DNA of 64,000 nt from Archilochus colubris (Eukaryota > Chordata > Aves > Apodiformes > Trochilidae), in assembly GCA_023079485.1 (NCBI GenBank), contig CM041083.1:156506552-156570551 (forward strand). Direction: 5' to 3'. A model generated the notes under the pieces. That model searched no databases and was not told where the DNA came from. It saw only the letters and a program-made list of their open reading frames with translations. The translations under genes were made by a program, and so were the position numbers. Of the stretch, positions 26,201 to 36,895 are shown piece by piece. How positions within the stretch are numbered: the first letter of the stretch is position 1; each line of letters begins with the position of its first letter.

Positions 26201-28160
26201 AACTGGGGAGGTTGCTCATCAAGACTTTAAAAGAACTCATGCTAAAGTTATCATTAAAGTTCAGTGCTCACTAACCTTTGCCTGTGCCCTTCCCTCCAGA
26301 GCACAATGATTTATCAAATTACAGACTTCGATTGCTGAATGTAATCCTTCAGTTTTATTAAAGTATAACATATATAGCATGAGAGATGAAAAACTGTCTG
26401 TATTTTGCTCATTCATCATTAGTTTTTTAACCTTTTCACAGACCAAAAACTGTAGTCTGTAAGTCACAGTAGCAACAATGCCTACCATCCTAACATTTCT
26501 AGATATGTAATTTCAGATTTTGAAACTACTATCTTTAAAAATCTAAACAGACAGTACTTGGTAAACACTTGGAGAGCTAAGAGAAAAACTGGTGTTCTTG
26601 GAAGTGGTCTTTGTAATTCAAAGAGAAAAAGTTAGATATTTGTGTCAGAAAAAAAGGCAGCATTCTTTGTAATGTGATGTTTCCACAAGAACGGTGAAAT
26701 GTTTAATATAGGTCAAGAGCCCATTTTCTCTCCTCTTCCTGGAGAGTTCCAAGAAAATTAAAGATTTCAATCTGACTCCACCAGAAAACGTTAGCGTCTG
26801 AATCGCAGCCAGAAAGTTCATGTTACTTTGCCAAAAAATAGAAAATTATCTTTATAGTCCAAATATAACAGAAACTATGAAGTAAGCCCTGATAAATTCT
26901 ATTACATGATCTCAAGTGATCTCTGGGTAATATTTAGAGATTGTGCTTCTGTTTGCTGGTTTTTTTTTCAGAAATAATTTGTATTAAACATTGTTTATGT
27001 GTGCCAAAGAGTTTCTTTGCTATGACCAAAGCACACAACAGTAGTGATGTTACTGCTTTCTTCCTCTCACTCTTACCCTCCCATGTCTTTCCTTTATCCA
27101 TGAAAACTTCATACTCTAAATTTTTGTTTTCCTTTAACAAAACCCAGGCTTAACCCCAATTGTTGTCATGTGCCTTCATTTCAGTTGGTACTGGCTTTGT
27201 TTTTCTTGGACCCAGCAAAAGCTAAGCATACTGAAACATAGCTTATTTCATATCAAAATATATTGTACTACACATACTAGCTGATCAGGAGTTGTTTTCT
27301 CTAAACACTGAAAAGATTTCCTCTTGTTGTTTCAGGATATTTCTAAAACGTGTCCCTGAGCTTAGGGCTAGGGTTTGATTAATGCATGATTTCCTCTTTA
27401 AAATTAGAAACAGGAATCATGAGTGATGGTTAATAATTTTCATTTGCTCTTCTGCTCTGTTTTCCAAGCAGTCTAATTAAGGCCTGGTTCCCAAGCTTGA
27501 TTAGGCTTCTTTTACATCTGACTGCAGTTTGCAGATAGTGCTTCCAGGCAGGAACTCATGCTTATTTGCAGTAAATGGGAACAATCTGGGAAGGAACAAG
27601 AAGATTGTTTTTCGGTTGTTAGGGGGTTTTTTGGGGGGAGTGGGTTGTTTTTTTTTTTCCCCCTCCTTTAATTAGCGAAATTGTAGCTTCTCCTGCAGAA
27701 ATCAACAACATCGTTTAACTATAAATGTCAGAAGTGGAGACACAGTAATTAGGCCCAAGTTGCATTTGCTGAAATGTGTTTTGTAGTCATGCCATTGGGG
27801 ACAGCTGTTTTACACTTCCACCAAGTCCCCTGGATCGCAGGGCCCTCAGTCTGCACTGCCTGGATTTCACGTGTACCATGAGAGCTGTAAAAGCCCTGCA
27901 CAAACATCCTAGTTAGTCGCTAGGTCTCTGACCTGCTGGCTTCTCAGGATATTGAGCAGTGCTGCCTATGCATCCCAGCAGTGGGGAAGATGCCTCTTCT
28001 GCTGCCTAACAACTATCCCAAGAGCAATTCCTACAAGAAATTCCCATGCTACTACCATATGATAGCGTACATATGGCTATATGTGATCCACAATGTGTGT
28101 TTCAAAGACTGGCTCAATTCTCAGAAAAGGAGAAGGTTCCTCCCCTCAGCTCTTGCAGTA

Positions 28161-28400
28161 CATAGAATCATAGAATCATAGAATTGTCTGGGTTGGAAGG
28201 AACCTCAGAGATCATCAAGTCCAACCCTTGATCCACTACCGCCATGGTTACCAGACCATGGCACTGAGTGCCACATCCAGTCTCTTTTTAAACATCTCCA
28301 GGGATGGAGAATCCACTACTTCTCTGGGCAGCCCATTCCAGTGTTTGATCACCCTCTTTGTGAAGAAATTCTTTCTAATATCCAACCTACAGGGTCAGGA
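28161..28400 (-). mobile_element. CR1 LINE 3' end with intact terminal repeats
   Basis: The + strand opens with three perfect CATAGAAT units, the reverse complement of the CR1 8-bp terminal repeat. The usual GGTTGGAAGGAACCTC and TCCAACCC blocks and the C-terminal ORF2 region follow. About 240 bases remain, truncated at the 5' side inside the ORF2 C-terminal coding region. The clean terminal repeat suggests this is one of the younger copies here. It is a dead fragment with no independent coding capacity. Confidence 0.97.
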
Positions 28401-28608
28401 CACATCTATTTGTTAACTGCAAGGACTTCTCCTCCATCTCTGTAACAGCATGGCTCTAGGGCAGGTCAGAAAATGGCATGTCTTCACTCACTGTGCTCCT
28501 CTGACTCCATCTGGGATCACAGGGTAATGCTTCTGATACTTTTTAAAGGCTGTCTCCCACTGATGCTCTATCATAAATATCAGAAGCACTTGCATGCTTT
28601 TTATTACA

Positions 28609-28770
28609 CATAGAATCATAGAATCATAGAATCCTAGGGGTTGGAAGGGACCTCGAAAGATCATCTAGTCCAACCCCCCCTGCCAGAGCAGGGCCACCTA
28701 GAGTACATCGCGCAGGAACGTGTCCAAGCGGGTTTTGAATGTCTCCAGTGAAGGAGACTCCACATACCTT
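28609..28770 (-). mobile_element. CR1 LINE 3' end, second subfamily
   Basis: It again starts with three CATAGAAT units on the + strand, but the body differs from the neighbour 210 bases upstream: it reads GGGGTTGGAAGGGACCTCGA, then a longer spacer with a CGCGCAGG block. The - strand frame ending at 28698 closes with SPSLETFKTRLDTFLRDVL, the CR1 ORF2 C-terminus. It is truncated after about 160 bases. Two different subfamilies inserted close together in the same orientation. Confidence 0.96.
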
Positions 28771-29404
28771 TCTTTAATAAGGTCCTTGTTCTGACACAGA
28801 CATAATCTCTGTATTATTGTTAATCCCATATGGAGTTGTTTGGGGCTTTTTCCATGTAGTACCTTTATATAGTTGCTGTATACTGACAAGAAGAAGAAGA
28901 AGAGTTAATATAAGTACTTTTTTTTTTTACCTGTAGGGTGGTTTAGAGCATAAAAGCACTTTAAAATAGTTCCATCCATCACCATATAACAAAGTTGTTG
29001 TTAGGAGAGGAAAATCCCACAATTTACAGATGCCAGCTATCTGATTCAGCACTAATTATATACTACTAATTATAGTTTCATGCTATTAGTCTAATAAGCC
29101 TTTGGTGTAAACAAAAATAAACATTGTCAGTATTAAGTCAATAGAAATGATACAAAGGTGTGAATACACTTTACCTAATGAGGTTGTTCATACACCGAGA
29201 TTCAAATAATACTCTTTCTAATGATAGGAACAGACTGGGACAGATTGAGAGCCATCACATCACATCACACCACAGAGCCAGCTCATTTCATGGCAACTAT
29301 TACAGCCTTCTATGATATGAAGTGGGCGTTGAACTTAAATGAGCTTCTGGGACCACTATTTTAGAAATAGAACTTTGGCTTCGAGATAATTTGCGTCACT
29401 GCTT

Positions 29405-29478
29405 TCCCTCTAGCACCACATCACATTACTACAACGCACATTACAGGTGCTCCCTCTAGGACCACATTATGTTACTAC
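29405..29478. repeat. Imperfect 46-base-period direct duplication
   Basis: The 28 bases starting TCCCTCTAG at 29405 recur at 29451 with 24 of 28 positions identical, giving a period of 46. CATCACAT-like units also occur nearby at about 29256-29275. This is local duplication, not a recognised transposon. Confidence 0.7.
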
Positions 29479-29529
29479 TTTCATTGGAACTACAATTCAT
29501 TGGAACCACAACTACAGTTCCAACGAAAG
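29478..29529. repeat. 14-bp inverted repeat (hairpin)
   Basis: The left arm CTTTCATTGGAACT (29478-29491) is complementary to the right arm AGTTCCAACGAAAG (29516-29529) except at one position. The loop is 24 bases. It directly follows the second copy of the local duplication. Confidence 0.75.
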
Positions 29530-31694
29530 ACAGAGGCATCCTCAGCCTTCTCCTTTTCTCCCTGAGGCTAGCACTAAGAGTACTCCCAGAGAAAGAGAGC
29601 GATGAGGACCCTGTTTCCCATGAAGTTTGATCCAACAGGATAAGTCATAAGCTAAGACTCAGGGAAGTTCCAGACCAAGGAGCAAATTCTCCTTTCTTCT
29701 TCACAGATATGGATCAAGCTATTTCATGGTTCTCATCTCTCTCAACATCATCATCTATTATCCGAATTGAATTCTTGGCTGCCTGGATAAGAAAGGTTTA
29801 AGTGTAGCTAACCAATGAAACCTACTCTGTGACTTAAATGAAGCACAAAATAGGCAGTAATTAATAACCTGGACACCCACTGGTCTCTCCCAGATGAAGA
29901 CCATCCTCAGGGATGGTGTTTCTTTCTCCAAAACAAAGGTGTTATTACATTTTTATGATTCTCTAAGGCTCACACACTGCTTGTGAGTAGGCAATAGGAG
30001 ACACTCTGTGATATTTAGGTGTGTGAAATCCAGCAAAGCTATATGTTAAGACAGAATTTAGACTCTGACTAGACTCCAAATAAATCTCAAAATGTAAGCT
30101 CTATGAAAGGTCAGTGTTATATTAACCTCACTTTCCTTTTTTTTTCTGAATATTTATTGCTTTACTTCTCTTTCTCCAGGCATTATTTAAATGTATTTTT
30201 ATTTAAAAAACACTATTTTAAAAAAATATGAAAACTACAGTGCTATCCCACTGTATTTGTTCACAGAAGAACAAATTTTATCACATCTCCATATTTATTG
30301 ATTTATTTTTGTTAAGGAACAGCATGACTACCATGGCAGGGTTATATTTTAGAGAAAGGAGAACAAATAGAATAGGAAATGAAGTTCTTCTTGTACTGGA
30401 AGGGGAAATTGAATGAAAAAGCAGTTTGTTAAACATTCTGGGTGAGTTGCTGAAAGATTTATAAATTATGTTATTGTGTTCAGTACTTACATTTGCCATC
30501 TAAATGTCTCAGTGGTTTTCCGGCTAACAGTTTGGGGTGTGTTTGGAGAAAATAAACCATCTGACTTTTGGATGACTCAAACACATAAGATCTAAGCAAC
30601 AAAGGTATTATATACTTTGCCAGTACACTTCACATACTTCACTTTTCTTCTCTCTAACAGACACAAACTGAAGATTACATCTTATGCTTTGTAATTAATC
30701 TACTTTGTCCTCTTTACATCACTAAACAGTAAGTCGGAAATGCTTGTTATATCTGGAAGAAGACTATGTTCCAAGTTATTTTTGGTCCTTTGATGTATAA
30801 GGACTTCATTCATTTAAACTAAGTATTTTATCAGAGAGCTTGGCACATCAGTTACGATTGGTGCTGGGGTGAGGCTGGTAATTTTGCTTGTTATTAAAGT
30901 TGCCCAATACTTCCCATTATAAAGCCTGTTTTCAGCTGCATATCACTTTGCCAAACCTTAAATGTTTGGGCTAAATTTTTCCATGCCAGGTGTCTGCCTC
31001 AGGCGGAAATTTTTTCAGGAAGTTTCATCCAAAATGGTACAGCTGTTTCTGAGAATGAGGTTAAAGAAAATCTGTTGTTTAGCAATGCTGAAAAAATACT
31101 GGCAACCTTTTCCTGGAGGAGTTCAAGTGTTTTTAAGCATAAAGTAAAAGTTTGAAGTTTGAGGTGACAGGAAATTGGAGATGGGGAAGCTGCCTTTCTG
31201 TCAGTGATGTCTGTTTGCATAGAAACATCCAAACTATAAAACTTTCCAAAACCTCCCTTTTTAATACATTCAGTGTTGACTTGTAGGCTCAGAGTCTTGG
31301 GCTCTTATCTATGTTGAAGGCCTTTTGCTTGTTTTTTTCCTACTCTTCAGGTGACTCTCTGTCATGGTTTGGGCCAGGCTAAAGGTAATTTTCTGTCTTG
31401 TACTTTTGCTTTCAGCTAAATCTCTTGTAAGTAGCTGCATTTGCTGAAATTAACAGCAAGTTTCTCAGACAGTGTCTGCTTCTAGGACTGATAACACTCA
31501 ATGTTTGTAGTTACAGCTAAAGACTGGTGTGCAGAGCCAAGGACACTGCTCAGTTCTGAGCAACATTTTGCCCTCCAGAAGGAGAGAAGGAGTAAAAAGG
31601 TTACACCTGAAACCCTCCTTTGGGGAGGAACAGACAAGATAGATGGCCAAAATTGACCAAACAGAGTATTCCATCCCATACACATCATATTCAG

Positions 31695-31700
31695 TATAAA
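31695..31700 (+). promoter_or_regulatory. TATA box of the solo LTR
   Basis: TATAAA lies about 335 bases into the LTR, where the U3/R promoter of this LTR type is expected. Whether it still drives transcription is unknown. Confidence 0.6.
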
Positions 31701-32015
31701 TTTGAGGGATGACGAGGGTCAAACCCCTTCCTGCTTCCCCTTTTTCGCCTGTCCCTGTTTGCTTCAGCATCCTGGGAGGATTCCATCCCTTCATCTGCCT
31801 GTGGTCCTGATCCATGCCAGCCTGAATCTGTGTGTTCCTGCCTCCAGCTCCCAACTGCTGCTGATTCCAGGAGTCCAGCCTGGACTTTCCCAGGGCTGCC
31901 TGCAGCCTCGGTGTTGACGTGAGTTACTGGGGGGAGGGGGGGAGGAACATGGTATCAATATTTCTGTATATTTGTTTATATTTAGTATTTTTTTTCTTTT
32001 TATCATTACTGTTTC

Positions 32016-32021
32016 ATTAAA
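32016..32021 (+). promoter_or_regulatory. Polyadenylation signal of the solo LTR
   Basis: ATTAAA lies about 320 bases downstream of the TATA box and about 135 bases before the LTR end, consistent with an LTR polyadenylation signal. A T-rich stretch precedes it. Confidence 0.5.
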
Positions 32022-32669
32022 GCTGTGTAGTTTAGTTTCCAACTCATAAGTCTCTCTCCCTTATTCTCTCTCCTTTCTTTATCAGAGAGAGGAGGGGATT
32101 AATAGAGGGCATCTGTTATTCAGTTTAATTGCCGTACCAGCTTTAAACTGTGACACTGTCCAAGGTTAAAACCAGCCAAACACCGGGGAGAGAGACTTAT
32201 TCAGCATTTAGACTGCACCAAGCAGAGCCTAAACTCAGATATTTCAGTTCTGTGAAAACTGAGTCCTCACTAGATATGACCCACTTCATCACTACACTTT
32301 CTGCTCATCCATTGTGCATGTGCTTTCCTGAGGGAAGAAAACTAGAAGCACGGTGGGAGAGATGAGCCTCTCTGGTGACTTTTTGTTTCTTCCATCCATC
32401 CTAGCTGCGGACACAGGAAGTGCCGCTGGAAAAACTCAGGCACTGGTAACTTGGACAGATGGAACACAAGCAGTCTGGGGCTGCCAATGGACACCCAGCT
32501 TCACACTGACCAGGCCACAGGATGGGAAGAACAGACATGCCAAGAGCCTGGAGGGGGATATGGAGGTGTGGAAAATATGGGATTATGCAGACTGGAAGCC
32601 AGGCAAAAAAATAAGCAAAGGAAGGAGGACTAAAGGGAATGGAAACATGGAAAAAGTGGAGAGAAAAAA

Positions 32670-32704
32670 GGTGAGGTGAGGTGAGGTGAGAAAAAAAAAA
32701 AAAA
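32670..32704. repeat. (GGTGA)4 followed by poly-A
   Basis: Four perfect GGTGA units (32670-32689) are followed by about 14 A residues. It is a short tandem repeat in a purine-rich neighbourhood. Confidence 0.9.
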
Positions 32705-35700
32705 GGAAGATGAATGCAATAAGAGAAGAAAAAAGAGTTTGTTGGAGAGAAGGAGTTAGAGGGAGAGGTGGAAAACTCATCCTGAACATGGAGAACAGTA
32801 AGAGAGAGGTGACAGAAATGAAGTATAAAGACAGGCCTGGAGAAAAAAGGGATCTTGGACCAGCTGTCAAAAGCAAGAAAGAGAGTGGTATATAGGCATG
32901 TCTAAGGGAACCAAATTCAGGATGGGATAGAAAGGACTGTAAGTGATCAGCAGTGTATTCTCCAGGACCTGCAGTCAGGCTGCTGAGTGTGACAATAAAA
33001 TTCAAAGGCCCAGGACATGGGCTCAAGCACTGTGTCACAACCAAACTACCTAATTGCTACTAATCACATTCCCTGACACAGTTCTGGTTTGCATACCAGT
33101 CTCCCAGGCCAATCCAAGGCATAGTTTAGAGACAGCACAAGCTACATGTTGCTCACAGTTGTCACTGTAGATGGAGACACTCTTTACAGAAGTAGAAGAC
33201 TACTTAGATACATGGGCACAAATTCTGCCATGCCACACACCCTGGTCTGGATAATGGGCCTTGGTTTACATTATTTACTAGTATAGACATTGCCTAAGGC
33301 TATACCTGTACTATTAAATGAAAATGGGCTGGGGAATGACTCAAGTACTGAACTACTGATTATTCGTACAGATTAAGAGTTAGCTCACTCACAGCCTCGG
33401 TTTTGGGCCACTAAACCTAGGAAAAATCCACTTCAGAGGGGGTCTTGATTGTGTGAATGTGATATTTCTGGTGTTACTTGGCCACGGGGAAAAGTCATCA
33501 GGCTCTTTTACTTCCTGTTATAAAGACAGGCTGAAAGAGAAATGAATCAAACACTTCTGGAAATGAATCCACTGTAGAGAAGAAAAAAGATCAATAAAAT
33601 AGAAGTTAGCAAGTTTCTCAAAATGTACTTAAAAAAATATATAAGTTTATGGTGTTTAAAGCTTCTGTTTTGGCTAACAAGTTGCATAAGTAAGAAAAAA
33701 GCTTATGAAATAAAGGAGCAAAAGCAAAGGCAATCAATGCGTTCAAACAATGTAAGTGTACATTTTAACTGACAAAATCCAGGCAGGTTGTGTTTGCTAG
33801 AAATAAAGGGAATTAAGACAGGTATCAACAGGCATTGTGCAGTGACAAAGTATCCCTTCAGCTTCCCTTGACACCAAACCACAAGTGACATATTTCTATC
33901 TCTGGTTTTATTAATTGCAACTTTAAAATATAGCTAAGGATATCAACACCTGCTTAGCTGATCTTGTATTAAATCCAGGTTGAAGCTGTCAGATCTTAAT
34001 TTCTCTGTAGGCAGGTCTATGCAGGAACTGAGGAGTGGCCTGTGCAAGCTTTTATGGCATACTAACTCAGTGTGGAAAACTTTCAGCCCACACTCCTCCT
34101 TTTGCCCACTGATACGAAGTGTGTTTGGCAGATGAAAGTTAATATTAGAGGATTAATACTGATGGGTTTTTTAGTAGATGAGATCGTACAGACCTGGCTA
34201 AAAAGTATTTAGTGTGTTCCTGAAAGCACAGGTACAGTCTAAAATGCCAGGGGGGCTGGAGGAAATAATACATGTCAATACAAATATCTATCACTCTGGG
34301 TGAAATTCCAGTCCATGAACTTCATTAATTTGGTGGTAGCTTGCCAGATTGCAAACCCCACCAACAGAAAATGTAAAAAACCAATAAAACAGATGATTCA
34401 GTCACTATCCACTGTACTTCTCAGTTTCCACTATTCCTTTAAACCACAGTTAACCTACATATCTTCACCCTCATCCTGAGAAGGTATCGAGAGGTCTCAT
34501 ATAATACTATAAGGAAATAGACCACAATCTTCTGCAGATTTCAGAAATTTTCCACAAAAACGAATGCTAAATTTAAGACAGCCACTAGCCAGGAACACTC
34601 AGTCTCAAACACTACAGAAAAATATCTTTCAGATACCACTTACAGAGCAACACTAGACTTCATTCATGTAAATAAAAAGCTATACACACTGTTAGTCATG
34701 AAAGCCACACCAAAGCTAGAATTACCTCTAAAATATATGTGCATATATTTTAGATTTGGTGAGAGTTAAGGCTGCCCACTGACCACCTCAGAGGGAGGGC
34801 ACATACTTGCTCTAGGAAGGTGGGAGGGTGAAAGGAAAGTCATGGAGGTTGAGAAGAGGGAAACATGAGTGCTGTTTAGATGTTATACAAGTTATACAAC
34901 TGTTTGCTCCCTTGCTTTCCATGGTTTTCACTGCCTAGATAAGCAGGCTAGCAACCATAAGACTAAATTAGCCATACATCTCATAGTGATAATATAACTG
35001 TTTGCAAGTTTACTTTCCCAGTCCCAAGACAGACCCATGTAGTAAATCTACAGCTTACTAAACACATCCAGCCATGTCTTGATTTCTGAGAGTGTCACAT
35101 GGAAATAGGGAACACCAAGAGAGACAATAAAACAGGAGCTGGAAAAAATCAGAAGTTTTGAAAATCAGGACATTTACTGAAGACAACAAGGGCTTTGTGG
35201 TTCATCATGTTTGTTTTCCTACCTCTGCAGACAGCCATATCATAGGATCTCCCTCATAAACTTGTGAAGCTGCCTTTAAAGAAGTGCTGGCTTTTTTGTC
35301 TGCATAACCACTCCAGTCTGGTTTGGTGCCTCAGTATTCCAGCAGTTAAAAATCTCATTTGCACATATACCTGGCTAGTTCACATGTGTCTAGGTTTTAT
35401 GCCAACATTGTCCCTTATGCTATTTTTTTTCCTTTCTGTAATTAAATTCTTAACATATTTAGAGACACTAATCAAATTATCATCTCAGTCTTCATTTCAG
35501 TAAGCTGAATATCATTCCTATTCACTTTCTTCTCAGAAGTCAGTTTCTTAATTTCACTGGCTGCTTTTTTTCTAGTTCCAGCTTAACACATTTTTAAATA
35601 TATGGATGGTCAAAACTGTAAATAATGTGAAAGGAGGCTTTATCAGAGCCTTATCTGAGTCTCTGTAACTGATATATTCTGTGTCATGTGCCTTTTTTTT

Positions 35701-36137
35701 AAGTACTGGATCATACTATTGTGATTAATCAACAAATCCTGCCTTCTCTCTCATGAAGACATCTTGCAGTTGATAAGAATTCTTCAAATCCTCTTCCTCC
35801 ACATTTCTCAGTCTGTCAGATCTGCCTGTATCATTTAACCATGTTCCAGATGTCCTCAAACACGTCAAACACATTTTACCAACTGAGACCACCATTAAGA
35901 TACTAATCAAGGTGAATCTCAAGCATGATTTTTGTTACACTTCTTGAGGAACCATTCTGAAATACATTTTTTCCCTTTTCAGCCCTATGTGTTTAACTTC
36001 CTCGTAAAATGATCCTCTCCCAAATTCTTAATCTTCATTTTCTAGATAGTGTAACCATATTCTCACTAACTCCTGTTCTTGCCTCTGCTGTCAGAGTGGA
36101 TCCAAAGAAATGTTTATCAATATGGTGATAGGCACTT

Positions 36138-36162
36138 TATATATATATATAAATATAAATAA
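36138..36162. repeat. (TA)n microsatellite
   Basis: About seven TA units run into AAATA units. Confidence 0.85.
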
Positions 36163-36666
36163 GTAGTGAACATTTACTTCACTACCATTCTCACTGAGTT
36201 GATTTTCTACAATTACATCTCAGCTTTTTTTGCATATTTTCTCAATATTTAGTTATAGATTCATACATATCATTCCAAGATATTAATACTCAATATTGCC
36301 AAAAAATATATTTAATATGCTCATTACTGAACAGTGCACAAGACGTTGTGGAGCTCATCCACAGCTTGCTGATCTTAGTGGAAAAAGATTCATTCCCAAT
36401 TTCCATGGTCATTGGGATCAGCTACAGAAAACAAAAAGCAAATTATTTCAGAAACTATACATGGCAGTTCTAAGTAGCTCTGCCAAACCATAGAATAATC
36501 TATGGACTTCTGCTCTTTGGCAGGGGTGGAGATGCACCATGTATTTGTATTAGCTGTATCAACACATACAAACAGAAAGAAAAGCAACACCAAAACATCT
36601 GATGTATGAATACCACACTCGGATATTGCAGCACAAAATAAAATGGACTACACACCAGTCTGACAA

Positions 36667-36895
36667 TGAATCACAAGTATCACAAGATGGTTAAAGTTGA
36701 AAAGGACCTCTGGAGATCATCTGGTCTAAACTCCCTGCTCAAAAAGGGCCACCCACAACCAGTTGCCCAAATCCATGCCCAGACAGCTTCTTAAAGTCTC
36801 CAGGATGGAGACTCCACAACCTCCCTTGGAGCCTATGCTAGTACTCAGTTACCCTCACAGTAAGGAGTCCTCCAGCATCTCAGTGTATTCTTACA
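36667..36895 (-). mobile_element. Old CR1 LINE 3' end
   Basis: The + strand shows a diverged CR1 tail: GTTGAAAAGGACCTCTGGAG, then ATCATCTGGTCTAAACTCCC, then the GTCTCCAGGATGGAGACTCC block, and further on a CTCACAGTAAGGAG segment. These are in the order expected for a reverse-complemented CR1 3' end. Divergence is clearly higher than in the copies at 28161 and 28609, and the terminal 8-bp repeats are gone. The open frame at 36763-37074 on the + strand is antisense to it and not a gene. Confidence 0.88.

Larger units (their letters stand above)
16116..28160. other. 12 kb of AT-rich unique sequence, no gene seen
   Basis: No transposon end, exon or RNA gene is recognised. Open frames are all under about 97 codons and unlike known proteins. 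Small items are a pentanucleotide repeat at 19041-19070, an A-rich patch at 20155-20245, a 9-bp inverted repeat at 17045-17065, and a G-run/T-run/C-run stretch near 27620-27665. The segment 27430-27880 is noted as a candidate conserved element in the findings. Confidence 0.5.
28771..31359. other. AT-rich unique sequence, no gene seen
   Basis: No gene is recognised. It contains an imperfect direct duplication (29405-29478) and an adjoining inverted repeat (29478-29529), listed separately. Open frames are short and uninformative. Confidence 0.55.
31360..32155 (+). mobile_element. Solo LTR of an avian ERVL-type endogenous retrovirus
   Basis: The element starts TGTCATGGTTTGGGCCAGG and ends AGCTTTAAACTGTGACA, so its ends form an imperfect inverted repeat. 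Length is about 796 bases. It has a TATAAA box (31695-31700) and an ATTAAA polyadenylation signal (32016-32021). Flanking pentamers are CTCTC (31355-31359) and CTGTC (32156-32160): a 5-bp target duplication with one mismatch, fitting ERVL-type integration. No second LTR and no gag/pol-like coding sequence lies within reach, so it is a solo LTR left by recombination between the two LTRs. Open frames inside it (for example 31498-31854 on -) are not genes. The family assignment rests on recognition of the TGTCATGGTTT end and overall layout, not a database match. Confidence 0.88.
32156..36666. other. Unique sequence, no gene seen
   Basis: No gene or transposon is recognised. The segment 32340-33040 is less AT-rich and purine-rich on the + strand, with overlapping frames of up to 153 codons on the - strand (32583-33044). 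That frame is Phe/Leu/Ser-rich because it reads a polypurine complement, so it is not convincing as coding sequence. Confidence 0.5.

Noticed and set aside
27615..27665. G-quadruplex
   Set aside because: Only three G runs of three or more are present (GGGGG, GGGGGG, GGG), so a standard four-run quadruplex is not satisfied.
31498..31854. 118-codon - strand frame and its neighbours as a possible gene
   Set aside because: It lies entirely within the solo LTR, antisense to its promoter, and matches no retroviral protein.
32583..33044. 153-codon - strand frame
   Set aside because: Hydrophobic, Phe/Leu/Ser/Pro-rich reading of a polypurine + strand including the GGTGA repeat and poly-A run; compositional, no motif or splice context.
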